From: Heminiphilus faecis
Lineage (GTDB): Bacteria > Bacteroidota > Bacteroidia > Bacteroidales > Muribaculaceae
NCBI RefSeq assembly: GCF_008728965.1
Contig: NZ_VSMC01000004.1
Location: 1 to 64,000, forward strand
Reading direction: 5' to 3'
DNA length: 64,000 nt
Under the pieces are notes generated by a model. The model saw only the letters and a program-made list of their open reading frames with translations. It was not told the DNA's origin and did no database searches. Shown here in pieces: positions 52,550-61,445 of the stretch. The position numbers were made by a program, and so were the translations under genes. Numbering within the stretch: position 1 is the first letter of the stretch; every line of letters begins with the position of its first letter.

Positions 52550-54187
52550 TTATTCGACCGGTTTTTCGGCAGGCGAAATCGGGACTGAAGCATGGCCGCT
52601 GTTTAATTCGGTCAATGCTTTAAGTACCGTGACATCATCGGTATTGGCGACTTGGTAATAGTATTCGCGTCCGAGAATGTCGCTTGCTATCAAAGCCTTT
52701 AGGAAATTAACAATCAAGTCTTGTGAAATGTTGATGTAATACCATCTTGCCGGTATGCCGTTGCGCGATGCGTAGTTTACAAACAGCATCAGTAACTCTT
52801 CGTTATCGGGAAGTTTGGCAAGCAATTGCTTGAGGTCTTTTGCCGATGAAAGCGTTTCACGGTTACGGTCGCTGTACTCGAATGCGAATTTCTGCAACAG
52901 TCCTGCATTTATCACATTTATATAATAGTTGGTAACTCCTGATGTGTCGTTGGGTACGAATACATCGGGCATGATGCCTCCTCCTCCATAGACAGTGCGC
53001 CCGGTCAGGGTGGTAAACTGAAGTTCTTCGTTGAATTTTATACTGTCGGAGTTATAGAATTCGCCATGTTCATATCGGTCTACTATTTCCTTTTCGTAAG
53101 CGTTGCGGTTGCCGAGTTGGTAATCTTTCTGTATGCAACGCCCCGACGGTGTGTAGTAGCGCGATACGGTCAGTCTTATAGCACTGCTGTCGGGAAGGGT
53201 TGTCTGACGTTGTACAAGGCCTTTGCCAAATGAGCGCCGTCCTACTATCAGGGCGCGGTCATTGTCCTGCATGGCTCCTGCAAAAATTTCGCTTGCACTT
53301 GCCGAGTACTCGTCAAGCAGTACCACAAGTTCATCGTTCTGGAATGAACCCGTACCGTCACTGAATACTTTTGCGTCCTCCATTTCTTCACGTCCGCGGG
53401 TGAATACGATAGGGGCGTTGGCAGGTAAAAATTCGTTGGCCATATAGATTGCCATTTCAAGGAAGCCTCCGGTATTGCCTCGTAGATCCACAATATAGCG
53501 ATCGGCTCCTTGGGCTTTCAGTTTCACAAGACCGGTTAGGAACTCGTCGCGTGTGGTGCGACCGAATTTGTTGACTTTTATATAGCCGGTAGTGTCATCA
53601 ATCATGTAGGCTGCATCAACCGAGTTGACGGGAATGTCGCCGCGGGTGACTTCAAACGACAATGTCTTCTTTGTGTTGTTGCGTTTTATTCCGAGTTTGA
53701 CTTTTGTGCCTTTTTCTCCACGCAGCATTTTTTTGATTTCCGTATTTGGGATGTTCATGCCTGCGACTGCCGAATCATTTATCGTCATTATACGGTCGCC
53801 TGCCATAAGGCCTATCTTTTCTGACGGGCCGCCCGGTATCACTTCATTCACTGTAACGGTGTCAGTAAGCATTGTAAATGATATGCCTATGCCACTGAAT
53901 GAGCCTTCGAGGTCTTCATTGACGGCCAGCAGTTCCTTAGCCGGTATATAAGTCGAGTGGGGGTCAAGATTCGATAACAGGTTGGGAAATGTACGTTCGA
54001 GAAGCGAATCTATGTCAACTTCATCCACATACTCGTCTTTTATGAGATCAAGTACTTCCGCCAACTTGCGTTCGCCGTCGGTCGAATAATTGTTTGAACC
54101 GAATTTTATGCCTATCCATATACCGCCTGTCAATGCTATTGCTACCACTAACGGGTACCATGCAAGCGAATTTTTCAGTTGTTTCAT
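52550..54187 (-). CDS. S41 carboxyl-terminal processing protease (CtpA-like)
   Basis: 545 residues from ATG 54187, which puts MKQLKNSLAWYPLVVAIAL at the N-terminus as a signal anchor; a longer frame would overlap the deaminase gene. A PDZ domain (about 85-170, IGISFTMLTDTVTVNEVIPG) precedes the protease core with catalytic Ser in YSASASEIFAGA and Lys in RRSFGKGLVQ. The last 120 residues are outside the core. It trims C-termini of periplasmic proteins. Confidence 0.93.
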   Translation of the reverse strand: MKQLKNSLAWYPLVVAIALTGGIWIGIKFGSNNYSTDGERKLAEVLDLIKDEYVDEVDIDSLLERTFPNLLSNLDPHSTYIPAKELLAVNEDLEGSFSGIGISFTMLTDTVTVNEVIPGGPSEKIGLMAGDRIMTINDSAVAGMNIPNTEIKKMLRGEKGTKVKLGIKRNNTKKTLSFEVTRGDIPVNSVDAAYMIDDTTGYIKVNKFGRTTRDEFLTGLVKLKAQGADRYIVDLRGNTGGFLEMAIYMANEFLPANAPIVFTRGREEMEDAKVFSDGTGSFQNDELVVLLDEYSASASEIFAGAMQDNDRALIVGRRSFGKGLVQRQTTLPDSSAIRLTVSRYYTPSGRCIQKDYQLGNRNAYEKEIVDRYEHGEFYNSDSIKFNEELQFTTLTGRTVYGGGGIMPDVFVPNDTSGVTNYYINVINAGLLQKFAFEYSDRNRETLSSAKDLKQLLAKLPDNEELLMLFVNYASRNGIPARWYYINISQDLIVNFLKALIASDILGREYYYQVANTDDVTVLKALTELNSGHASVPISPAEKPVE

Positions 54188-54210
54188 CTTATTTTGATAA
54201 AATGTAGTCG

Positions 54211-54642
54211 TCAGTCTATATCTGAAAGGTGTTCGCATTCCACCCCGGCACGGCGCAATACATTAAGGCCGTCCTGTATACGGTACAAGTCGTTGTATAC
54301 CACGCGTCTTATACCGGCTTGTATGATTAGTTTGCTGCATTCAAGGCACGGTGATGCCGTTATGTATAGTGTGGAGCCTTCACTGCTGTTGCTGCTACGC
54401 GCCACTTTTGTTATGGCGTTGGCTTCGGCGTGCAGTACGTATGGCTTTGTTTTTCCGTCATCGCCCTCGCATACGTTTTCAAAACCGGCGGGAGTGCCGT
54501 TATATCCGTCGGAAATTATCATCTGGTCCTTGACAAGAATCGCACCTACCTTGCGCCGCTGGCAGTATGAGTTTTCGGCCCATATGCGTGCCATGCGCAG
54601 ATAGCGCTTGTCAAGCAAGCGTTGTTTCTCTTTCTGGTTCAT
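54211..54642 (-). CDS. dCMP/cytidine deaminase (ComEB-like)
   Basis: 143 residues. Zinc site VLHAEANAI and SPCLECSKLII, plus RRKVGAILVKD and an N-terminal RYLRMARIWAENSYCQRRK. Deaminates dCMP to dUMP for thymidylate synthesis. First gene of its operon. Its start is 25 bases after a -7 box. Confidence 0.93.
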   Translation of the reverse strand: MNQKEKQRLLDKRYLRMARIWAENSYCQRRKVGAILVKDQMIISDGYNGTPAGFENVCEGDDGKTKPYVLHAEANAITKVARSSNSSEGSTLYITASPCLECSKLIIQAGIRRVVYNDLYRIQDGLNVLRRAGVECEHLSDID

Positions 54643-54666
54643 TTTTAATGACTATAGTCTATCGCG

Positions 54667-54674
54667 CAAAGTTA
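54667..54674 (-). promoter_or_regulatory. -7 box for the dCMP deaminase operon
   Basis: TAACTTTG on the minus strand, leader about 20 nt. Confidence 0.55.
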
Positions 54675-54752
54675 CGCAATTAATTTTAATAATAAACATT
54701 AATATGCTTAAAGTCGTTCAATGAAAATATAACGGTTCATCTTTTACTATTT

Positions 54753-56723
54753 ATGCACGGATTGACAAAATCAACTGTTTCAGCCTCTGTCCATAAAGTC
54801 ACGGCAATGGCCTTGCTTGTAACGATAGGTATTGTGTTTGGCGATATCGGCACTTCCCCGCTTTATGTAATGAAGACGATATTGCACGTCGGACACACAA
54901 TTGACGCCGACTACATAACGGGTGCCGTATCGTGTATTATATGGACTCTTACATTACAGACTACGGTCAAGTATGTGCTCATAGCATTGCGTGCCGACAA
55001 TAAGGGCGAGGGTGGCATTCTCGCCTTATATGCCCTGATAAGACGGCTTCGCTTCAAATGGCTGTATATCTTGGCTGCCATCGGCGCCAGTACGCTTATT
55101 GCCGACGGTGTCATAACGCCGGCTGTGACGGTGACGTCGGCCATCGAAGGTCTGAGAGCCATTGAGCCGGATGCTCCTGTTGTGCCTGTCGTGCTTTTTA
55201 TAATTACACTCGTATTTGTAGTTCAGCAGTTCGGATCAAAGGCGATAGGACGTCTTTTCGGCCCGTTTATGCTTGCATGGTTTCTGATGCTTGGCTTGCT
55301 TGGCGCCTTGTGTATAGGAGAGTATTCCGGCATATTGCGTGCGTTTAATCCTGTTTATGCCATTAAACTTCTTATTGATTATCCCGGATGGTTTCTGATA
55401 CTCGGAGCTGTGTTTTTGTGCACAACCGGAGCCGAAGCTTTGTATTCCGACCTCGGTCACTGCGGTCGGTTGAATATTACCGTTTCATGGATATTTGTGA
55501 AAATAATGCTGATACTTAATTATCTCGGACAGGGGGCATGGATAATATCACGGCTTCCTGACGGAGGGGTCGAAGGCAATCCGTTTTACACCATAATGCC
55601 CTCATGGTTTCTTCCTGTAGGCATATTCATGTCTACGGGCGCGGCCATAATTGCGAGTCAGGCATTGCTTAGCGGGTCCTTTACGATATTCAGCGAGGCC
55701 ATGAATCTTGGTTTCTGGCCGAGGCTGCGTATAAACTACCCGACCAACCTTAAAGGCCAGCTATATATACCGGTGGTGAATATGGCACTTTATGTCGGAT
55801 GTGTGGCTACCGTACTTATTTTTGGCTCTTCCGATCGTATGGAGGCTGCTTATGGACTTGCTATAACGATAACCATGCTTATGACCACTGTCCTGCTTGC
55901 GTTTTATTTACGTCACAAAGGTGTGGCGTTATGGATAGTAGCTCTGTTTACGTTGGTCTACATATCCATCGAAGGGGCTTTCTTTACGGCTAATGCTTTT
56001 AAATTTATGCACGGCGGATGGTTCACCGTTCTTATTGCAGGTGTGGTGTGTGCGGTTATGCTCATATGGCGAAGAGCCAAACTTATACGTGACAAATATA
56101 TCGAATATAAGGATATTGAAGATTACAGGGAGATTGTCGCTGACATCAAAGCCGATAACGCTATCCCTGAATATGCAGCTAATCTGGTGTTCATATCTCG
56201 GTCGGTATCGTCGCGTATGGTTGAAAGTAAGTTATTGTACTCTATAATCAATAAACAGCCTAAGAGAGCAGACCACTATTGGCTGTTGAGGATAGAGTAT
56301 GTCGACACTCCCGATACGCTTGAATACGACTGCGACGTAATAATACCCGATACGCTTATCAGTGTAAGTTTGCGTATGGGTTTTCGGGTAAGGCCGCAGG
56401 TGAGTGTGTATTTGCGTCAGATAGTTGAGGATCTCGTAGCGGATGGGACTATAAGCCTTGCCAGCCGCTATCCGTCGTTACGCAAACATGGTATTGCCGG
56501 CAATTTCCGTTTCGTGATAATCCATCGTATATTTTCCGCATCGAGCTGTTGCGAAGGTAAAGACCGCTTGCTTATGACGCTTTACGCTTTGTTGCGACGG
56601 CTTGGAATAAGCGACGAGAAGGCGCTCGGCCTTGATACAAGTAATCTTACGGTGGAAAATGTTCCGCTGATAATTAATAATAAAGAGTCGCGGCGCATAA
56701 CCCGTTCAGGCGATGGCGGTTAA
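54753..56723 (+). CDS. kup: Kup-type potassium transporter
   Basis: 656 residues. Twelve membrane helices (to about residue 450) and a C-terminal cytoplasmic domain. The N-terminal GIVFGDIGTSPLYVMKT is the Kup signature, followed by ADNKGEGGILALYAL and ADGVITPAVTV. Imports K+ with H+. Divergent from the dCMP deaminase gene and convergent with a small membrane gene. No partner genes. Confidence 0.95.
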   Translation: MHGLTKSTVSASVHKVTAMALLVTIGIVFGDIGTSPLYVMKTILHVGHTIDADYITGAVSCIIWTLTLQTTVKYVLIALRADNKGEGGILALYALIRRLRFKWLYILAAIGASTLIADGVITPAVTVTSAIEGLRAIEPDAPVVPVVLFIITLVFVVQQFGSKAIGRLFGPFMLAWFLMLGLLGALCIGEYSGILRAFNPVYAIKLLIDYPGWFLILGAVFLCTTGAEALYSDLGHCGRLNITVSWIFVKIMLILNYLGQGAWIISRLPDGGVEGNPFYTIMPSWFLPVGIFMSTGAAIIASQALLSGSFTIFSEAMNLGFWPRLRINYPTNLKGQLYIPVVNMALYVGCVATVLIFGSSDRMEAAYGLAITITMLMTTVLLAFYLRHKGVALWIVALFTLVYISIEGAFFTANAFKFMHGGWFTVLIAGVVCAVMLIWRRAKLIRDKYIEYKDIEDYREIVADIKADNAIPEYAANLVFISRSVSSRMVESKLLYSIINKQPKRADHYWLLRIEYVDTPDTLEYDCDVIIPDTLISVSLRMGFRVRPQVSVYLRQIVEDLVADGTISLASRYPSLRKHGIAGNFRFVIIHRIFSASSCCEGKDRLLMTLYALLRRLGISDEKALGLDTSNLTVENVPLIINNKESRRITRSGDGG

Positions 56724-56736
56724 GTAATAATGACGG

Positions 56737-56934
56737 TTATAGAAGCAACCGAGCTATGCCTCCGAAACCAATTACGGAGTAGGAGGCATACTGTAGCATG
56801 CGGCCTTTTCTGTATATTGACAGCGACTCCGGGTCTTTGCGGCATCGTCGCGATGCCGTAGTCCGTAAAGTCAATGCTATAAAAAAGAGCAGTGCTCCTG
56901 CTGTAATTATCGCTATTGCGGAATAGGTTGTCAT
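56737..56934 (-). CDS. small two-helix membrane protein
   Basis: 65 residues: hydrophobic helix (about 5-24), a basic loop with RRCRKDPESLSIYRKGRM, and a second weaker helix (about 48-65). It fits the gap between convergent kup and the next plus-strand gene, ending 13 bases from the kup stop. I do not recognise a family. It could be a chance frame, but the helix-basic loop-helix pattern argues for a real protein. Confidence 0.5.
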   Translation of the reverse strand: MTTYSAIAIITAGALLFFIALTLRTTASRRCRKDPESLSIYRKGRMLQYASYSVIGFGGIARLLL

Positions 56935-57042
56935 CAGGTTATGGCGTGATATGAGAAATGTACTAACTATCTACATCTGACAGTGTGTAAATGTTCATTA
57001 AAATACTTGGCTGCAGATAGCGCAGTCATGGAAAATTATTTG

Positions 57043-57050
57043 TAAATTTG
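57043..57050 (+). promoter_or_regulatory. -7 box for the receiver/ATP-grasp operon
   Basis: TAAATTTG, full consensus, leader about 18 nt to ATG 57073. No clear -33 box. Confidence 0.55.
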
Positions 57051-57072
57051 TTTTTCATTTCTGCAATGCACC

Positions 57073-60033
57073 ATGAACGAGGAAAGTTTAAGTCAGTTAT
57101 ATCTTAAAGATACGGCGTTTCAAGCATTGATGCAACGCCGCATATTTAACGTGTTGCTTGTGGCATCGCCTTATGATGCTTTCATGATGGAAGAGGACGG
57201 CCGAGTGGAGGAACAGCTATATTTCGAGTATGTAGCTCTTAACCTTAGTTCGCCTCCGCGAGTCACTCGAGTATCGCGCCCGGCTGAAGCCCTTGTACTG
57301 CTTGCCGACAAGCGCTTTGACCTCATTATAATGATGCCCGGTATAGATATTAGCGAAACTTTTACCGGGGCAAAGGATATAAAATCGCTGTATCATGACA
57401 CTCCTATAGTGGTTCTTACTCCTTTTTCAAAGGAGGTGTCGCGAAGGCTTGCCAAGGAGGACTTTACGGCTGTCGACTATGTATTCAGCTGGTTGGGCAA
57501 TGTAGATCTGCTTCTTGCTATAATAAAGTTGCTTGAAGACAAGATGAATGCCGACAATGACATAAATGAGGTCGGGGTGCAGATGATACTTCTCGTGGAG
57601 GACTCGGTGAGATTCTACTCTTCGGTACTGCCTATTTTATACAAATTTCTTCTTAAACAGTCGCTTATTTTCTCTACCGAGGCTTTGAACGAGCATGAGC
57701 AGATGCTCCGCATGCGCGGACGTCCCAAGGTCATGCTGGCTCGTGATTATGAAGAGGCTGTGGCATTGTATGAAAAGTACGGTAAAAACATGCTTGGAGT
57801 GGTGTCGGATGTATCTTTCAAACGTGACGGATGCAAAGATCCGGAAGCCGGACTCAGACTCGCTGCTTATCTTCGTGAAAAGGATCCGTATCTGCCTGTT
57901 ATTCTTGAGTCGTCGGAGATTGACAATGCCTGTAAGGTTGAGGAGCTCGGAAGCATATTTATTGATAAGAACTCCAAGAAATTTCCTGTCGATCTGGGCA
58001 ATGCTATAATGAAAGATTTCGGTTTCGGTGATTTTGTCATACTTGACCCGGAGACAGGCGAGGAATTGTTTCGTATACATGATTTGAAAGATCTGCAGCG
58101 TCATATATTTGATATTCCTGCAAAGTCATTGCTGTATCACGCTTCATATAACGATATATCGCGTTGGCTATATTCGCGTGCATTGTTTCCTATAGCGGAG
58201 GTAGTCAAGCAGCACAGGTTCACTAAAATCGAGGAGGCTCCTGCGGTAAGACAATTATTCTTTGACTTGATAGTCAAGTACCGAAAGATGAAAAACCGCG
58301 GAGTTGTTGCCGTATTCCGTAAGGACCGTTTTGACCATTATTCCAATTTTGCCCGTATAGGTCAGGGTTCTCTTGGAGGCAAAGGACGTGGTCTGGCATT
58401 CATAGACTCTATAATCAAGAAGAATCCGGTGTGTGATAATTTCGACGGAGTAACTGTGACTATACCGCGCACTGTGGTTATATGCACTGACATCTTCGAT
58501 GAGTTTATGGAGACCAACAATCTATATCCTGTGGCATTATCTGACCAGAGCGATGATACGATATTGAAATATTTCCTTCAGGCCCGTTTGCCGGAAAGAC
58601 TCATAGAAGATTTTTTTGCATTGTTTGATGTGGTTGACAAGCCGTTGGCCATACGTAGCTCGAGTCTACTTGAGGATTCGCACTATCAGCCGTTTGCCGG
58701 TATATATTCGACATATATGATATCTCATGTAGATGACCGGTATGAGATGCTTGCCATGCTTAGCGATGCCATAAAGAGCGTGTATGCTTCTGTATTTTAT
58801 GCTGACAGCAAAGCCTATATGACGGCAACGAGCAATGTCATAGATCAGGAAAAGATGGCTGTCATTATTCAGGAAGTGGTGGGCCGGCAGACGGGCGATT
58901 ATTATTTCCCCTCATTTTCGGGAGTCGGGCGTTCGCTCAATTACTATCCTATCAATGATGAAGTTCCCGAGGACGGGGTGGCTGAAATAGCTATAGGTCT
59001 TGGCAAATATATTGTTGACGGAGGCCTTAGTCTGCGTTTTTCGCCGCGTCATGCCGATAAAGTATTGCAGACGTCTACGCTTGACTTGGCTTTGCGTGAC
59101 ACCCAGACCCGTTTTTATGCAATCGACATGAAGCGCGGTGTGGATGACGGTTTTAAGGTTGATGACAGTTTCAATATATCCAAGTTGCGCATTCAGGATA
59201 TCGCTTCGACCGGTGCGTTGCGTTATATGGTATCGACCTATGATTTTCGCGATCAGGTAATCCGTGATTGTGACGAGGGCGAGGGACGTCGTGTGGTCAC
59301 TTTTGCCAATGTGCTCCAACATGGAGTATTTCCGCTTGCTCCGATAACCGATTTTATGCTCACGAAGGGGCAGGAGGAAATGGGGCGTCCTGTGGAAATT
59401 GAATTTGCAGGAGTCCTTACGCCGGAAAACAAAACAAAAGGTACCCTGTATTGGCTTCAGATAAGGCCTATTGTCGAGCGAAAGGACATAGTCGATGAAA
59501 GTGTATTGGCCTTGTCTGATGATAAAATGCTTCTGCGCAGCAATACTGCACTTGGTCACGGCAATATAGATAACGTCGATACGGTGGTCTATGTGCGGCC
59601 TGAAAACTTTTCATCTTCAAATAATTCTCTTATAGCAAGAGAAATTGAAAAAATTAATCGTAACTTTACAGAGCGTAATGAAGGTTATGTCCTGATCGGT
59701 CCCGGTCGTTGGGGTTCAAGCGATACGGCTCTCGGTATTCCTGTAAAATGGCCGCACATATCGTCGGCTCGGCTTATAGTGGAGTCTTCGCTTGGCAACT
59801 ATCGTATTGAACCGAGTCAGGGAACCCATTTTTTCCAGAACCTGACATCATTCGGCGTAGGTTACTTCACCATTGATCCGTCATCAAATGACGGTATTTA
59901 TGATGTGGAGTATTTAAACCGCCGGCCGGCTATTTATGAAAGCGATTTTATAAGGATAGTCAAGTTTGACTCTCCTTTGGTCATAGGCATTAACGGTCGT
60001 AAAGGAGAGGGAGTTGTGGTAAAACCCGAGTAG
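57073..60033 (+). CDS. double-receiver protein with PEP-synthase-type ATP-grasp domain
   Basis: 986 residues, no signal peptide or membrane helices. REC-like domain 1 (about 24-155) lacks the phosphorylated Asp (LIIMMPG). REC domain 2 (about 170-315) keeps the acidic pair ED176-177, Asp246 in VVSDVSF and Lys299. A linker domain (330-425) precedes a PPDK/PpsA N-terminal ATP-grasp (about 428-815): GQGSLGGKGRGLAF, IRSSSLLEDSHYQPFAG, MAVIIQEVVG and YWLQIRP. The last 150 residues (VLIGPGRWGSSDT, IEPSQGTHFFQNL) form an unknown domain. The swivelling His domain and PEP-binding barrel of real PEP synthases are absent, so it cannot run the full reaction. Followed 34 bases later by the coiled-coil gene. 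Confidence 0.85.
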   Translation: MNEESLSQLYLKDTAFQALMQRRIFNVLLVASPYDAFMMEEDGRVEEQLYFEYVALNLSSPPRVTRVSRPAEALVLLADKRFDLIIMMPGIDISETFTGAKDIKSLYHDTPIVVLTPFSKEVSRRLAKEDFTAVDYVFSWLGNVDLLLAIIKLLEDKMNADNDINEVGVQMILLVEDSVRFYSSVLPILYKFLLKQSLIFSTEALNEHEQMLRMRGRPKVMLARDYEEAVALYEKYGKNMLGVVSDVSFKRDGCKDPEAGLRLAAYLREKDPYLPVILESSEIDNACKVEELGSIFIDKNSKKFPVDLGNAIMKDFGFGDFVILDPETGEELFRIHDLKDLQRHIFDIPAKSLLYHASYNDISRWLYSRALFPIAEVVKQHRFTKIEEAPAVRQLFFDLIVKYRKMKNRGVVAVFRKDRFDHYSNFARIGQGSLGGKGRGLAFIDSIIKKNPVCDNFDGVTVTIPRTVVICTDIFDEFMETNNLYPVALSDQSDDTILKYFLQARLPERLIEDFFALFDVVDKPLAIRSSSLLEDSHYQPFAGIYSTYMISHVDDRYEMLAMLSDAIKSVYASVFYADSKAYMTATSNVIDQEKMAVIIQEVVGRQTGDYYFPSFSGVGRSLNYYPINDEVPEDGVAEIAIGLGKYIVDGGLSLRFSPRHADKVLQTSTLDLALRDTQTRFYAIDMKRGVDDGFKVDDSFNISKLRIQDIASTGALRYMVSTYDFRDQVIRDCDEGEGRRVVTFANVLQHGVFPLAPITDFMLTKGQEEMGRPVEIEFAGVLTPENKTKGTLYWLQIRPIVERKDIVDESVLALSDDKMLLRSNTALGHGNIDNVDTVVYVRPENFSSSNNSLIAREIEKINRNFTERNEGYVLIGPGRWGSSDTALGIPVKWPHISSARLIVESSLGNYRIEPSQGTHFFQNLTSFGVGYFTIDPSSNDGIYDVEYLNRRPAIYESDFIRIVKFDSPLVIGINGRKGEGVVVKPE

Positions 60034-60067
60034 ACGTACCAATTACATTTTAACGAAAAAGAAGATT

Positions 60068-61414
60068 ATGGCATTCTTTAAAGCTTTAGGCAGAGCTTTT
60101 GGCTTCGGAGGAGGTGAGGATTATGATAACAATGATGCTCCTTCAACCGCAGTCCACCCTTATAATAGATCGCAGGAACCGTCGGCGTATGTCGATGACC
60201 GGCATGATGGGGCCCATATTCGACCTGCCGTAAGGCAAGAGTCTGATGAGTTTCCTTTGACTTTTTTTGACGGTATACTCGAGGTTTTCAATAATGCACA
60301 GCCCGATTTTATAAAACGATGTCTTGACAAGGAGGCACAGCGTCGTTATCTTTACGATGCGTTGGATGCTTCTTTTCAGGAATACCTTGTATCAGAACGT
60401 CATCGTATAAAGAGCGAGACCGATACGGATGTGCGTTCGGAAAGGGACCGTTTTAAAACCGAAATCGAAGCTCTTAAAGAAAAGTGCAAGTCGGCCGAAG
60501 GCCGGGAAAATGACTCGGAGCAGAAGCGTCTTAGCGCTGACCGTCAGAAACGCGCTCTGAATAACAAAGTACAGGAGCTTGAGATGCGTATAAAGACTAT
60601 TGAAGCCGAAAAAGAGCAGCTTAATCTTGAAAACCGCAGCCTGCTGAACAAGATAAAAGTAATCGGTGTGCTTGAGGGCGATGCTAAAGCTGACGACGGG
60701 GCGGTATCAGGTTCGGAACTGGATGCTTTAAGGGCGGAAATCGACAGTCTTAAGAAGGAATCGGAGGAGACAGCCGTGCAATATAAGGAGCGTATGGCTA
60801 TGGCCGACCTCATGTTGTCGGAGACTCGTAATATGAATGCAAAATCAAACAAGGAACTTGAGAGCGTGAAGTCGGAGCTTGAAGTGCTTCGTAAAGAGCA
60901 TGACGATACGCTTGAAAAACTCCGGATTACGGGTGAAGAGCTTGATAATGCCAACTCTACGCTGGCTATAGCAAATGATGTTCAGGAAAAGGTGGCGCGT
61001 TTTGAAGAGATTATCGGCGAGCGTGACCGTCGAATAAAAGAGCTTCGTCGCGATAAAGACAAGCAGGCACTTCGTATAGCGGAGCTTGAACGTGCCAACT
61101 CTCTGCTTCAGGAGGGTATAGACCAGACAATGCGTGAACGTGCCGAAGAAGAGGCTCGGCTTAAAAAAGCGTTGGAAGAGATAAGTAATGACAGTGCGCC
61201 CAAGCCTGCGGAGAAAGTGCGCCGGCGCAAAAAGACTGTCCCCAAAATTTCCGCTATAGACGAGACCCTCGACGATACACAGTGGCTTGTGGGAACCCCT
61301 CCGGAAGGTATGGTGGCCAAGACTACCGCGGTGACTTCTGACACAGACTTCGGCTATCAGGAACCGGCAAGAAAGACTCCGCCTGAAAATTCGGCCCAGA
61401 TGTCGCTCTTTTAA
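60068..61414 (+). CDS. coiled-coil protein ending in a clamp-like QMSLF tail
   Basis: 448 residues, soluble. A Gly-rich start (MAFFKALGRAFGFGGGED), a disordered acidic stretch (to about 60), a conserved-looking helix block (about 62-108, FPLTFFDGILEVFNNAQPDF), then a long heptad-rich coiled coil (about 110-370). A basic patch (VRRRKKTVPK) and two short motifs follow: IDETLDDTQWLVGTPPEGM and DFGYQEP. The last five residues, QMSLF, fit the DnaN sliding-clamp consensus QL(S/D)LF. No family recognised. Same operon as the receiver/ATP-grasp gene upstream. Confidence 0.8.
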   Translation: MAFFKALGRAFGFGGGEDYDNNDAPSTAVHPYNRSQEPSAYVDDRHDGAHIRPAVRQESDEFPLTFFDGILEVFNNAQPDFIKRCLDKEAQRRYLYDALDASFQEYLVSERHRIKSETDTDVRSERDRFKTEIEALKEKCKSAEGRENDSEQKRLSADRQKRALNNKVQELEMRIKTIEAEKEQLNLENRSLLNKIKVIGVLEGDAKADDGAVSGSELDALRAEIDSLKKESEETAVQYKERMAMADLMLSETRNMNAKSNKELESVKSELEVLRKEHDDTLEKLRITGEELDNANSTLAIANDVQEKVARFEEIIGERDRRIKELRRDKDKQALRIAELERANSLLQEGIDQTMRERAEEEARLKKALEEISNDSAPKPAEKVRRRKKTVPKISAIDETLDDTQWLVGTPPEGMVAKTTAVTSDTDFGYQEPARKTPPENSAQMSLF

Positions 61415-61445
61415 TCCTTAAAGTGTTTTAATAAAGTTGCAAAAA

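Noticed and set aside
58912-59559. 215-residue minus-strand frame inside the receiver/ATP-grasp gene
   Set aside because: Antisense shadow without motifs; the plus-strand ATP-grasp signatures cross the same bases.
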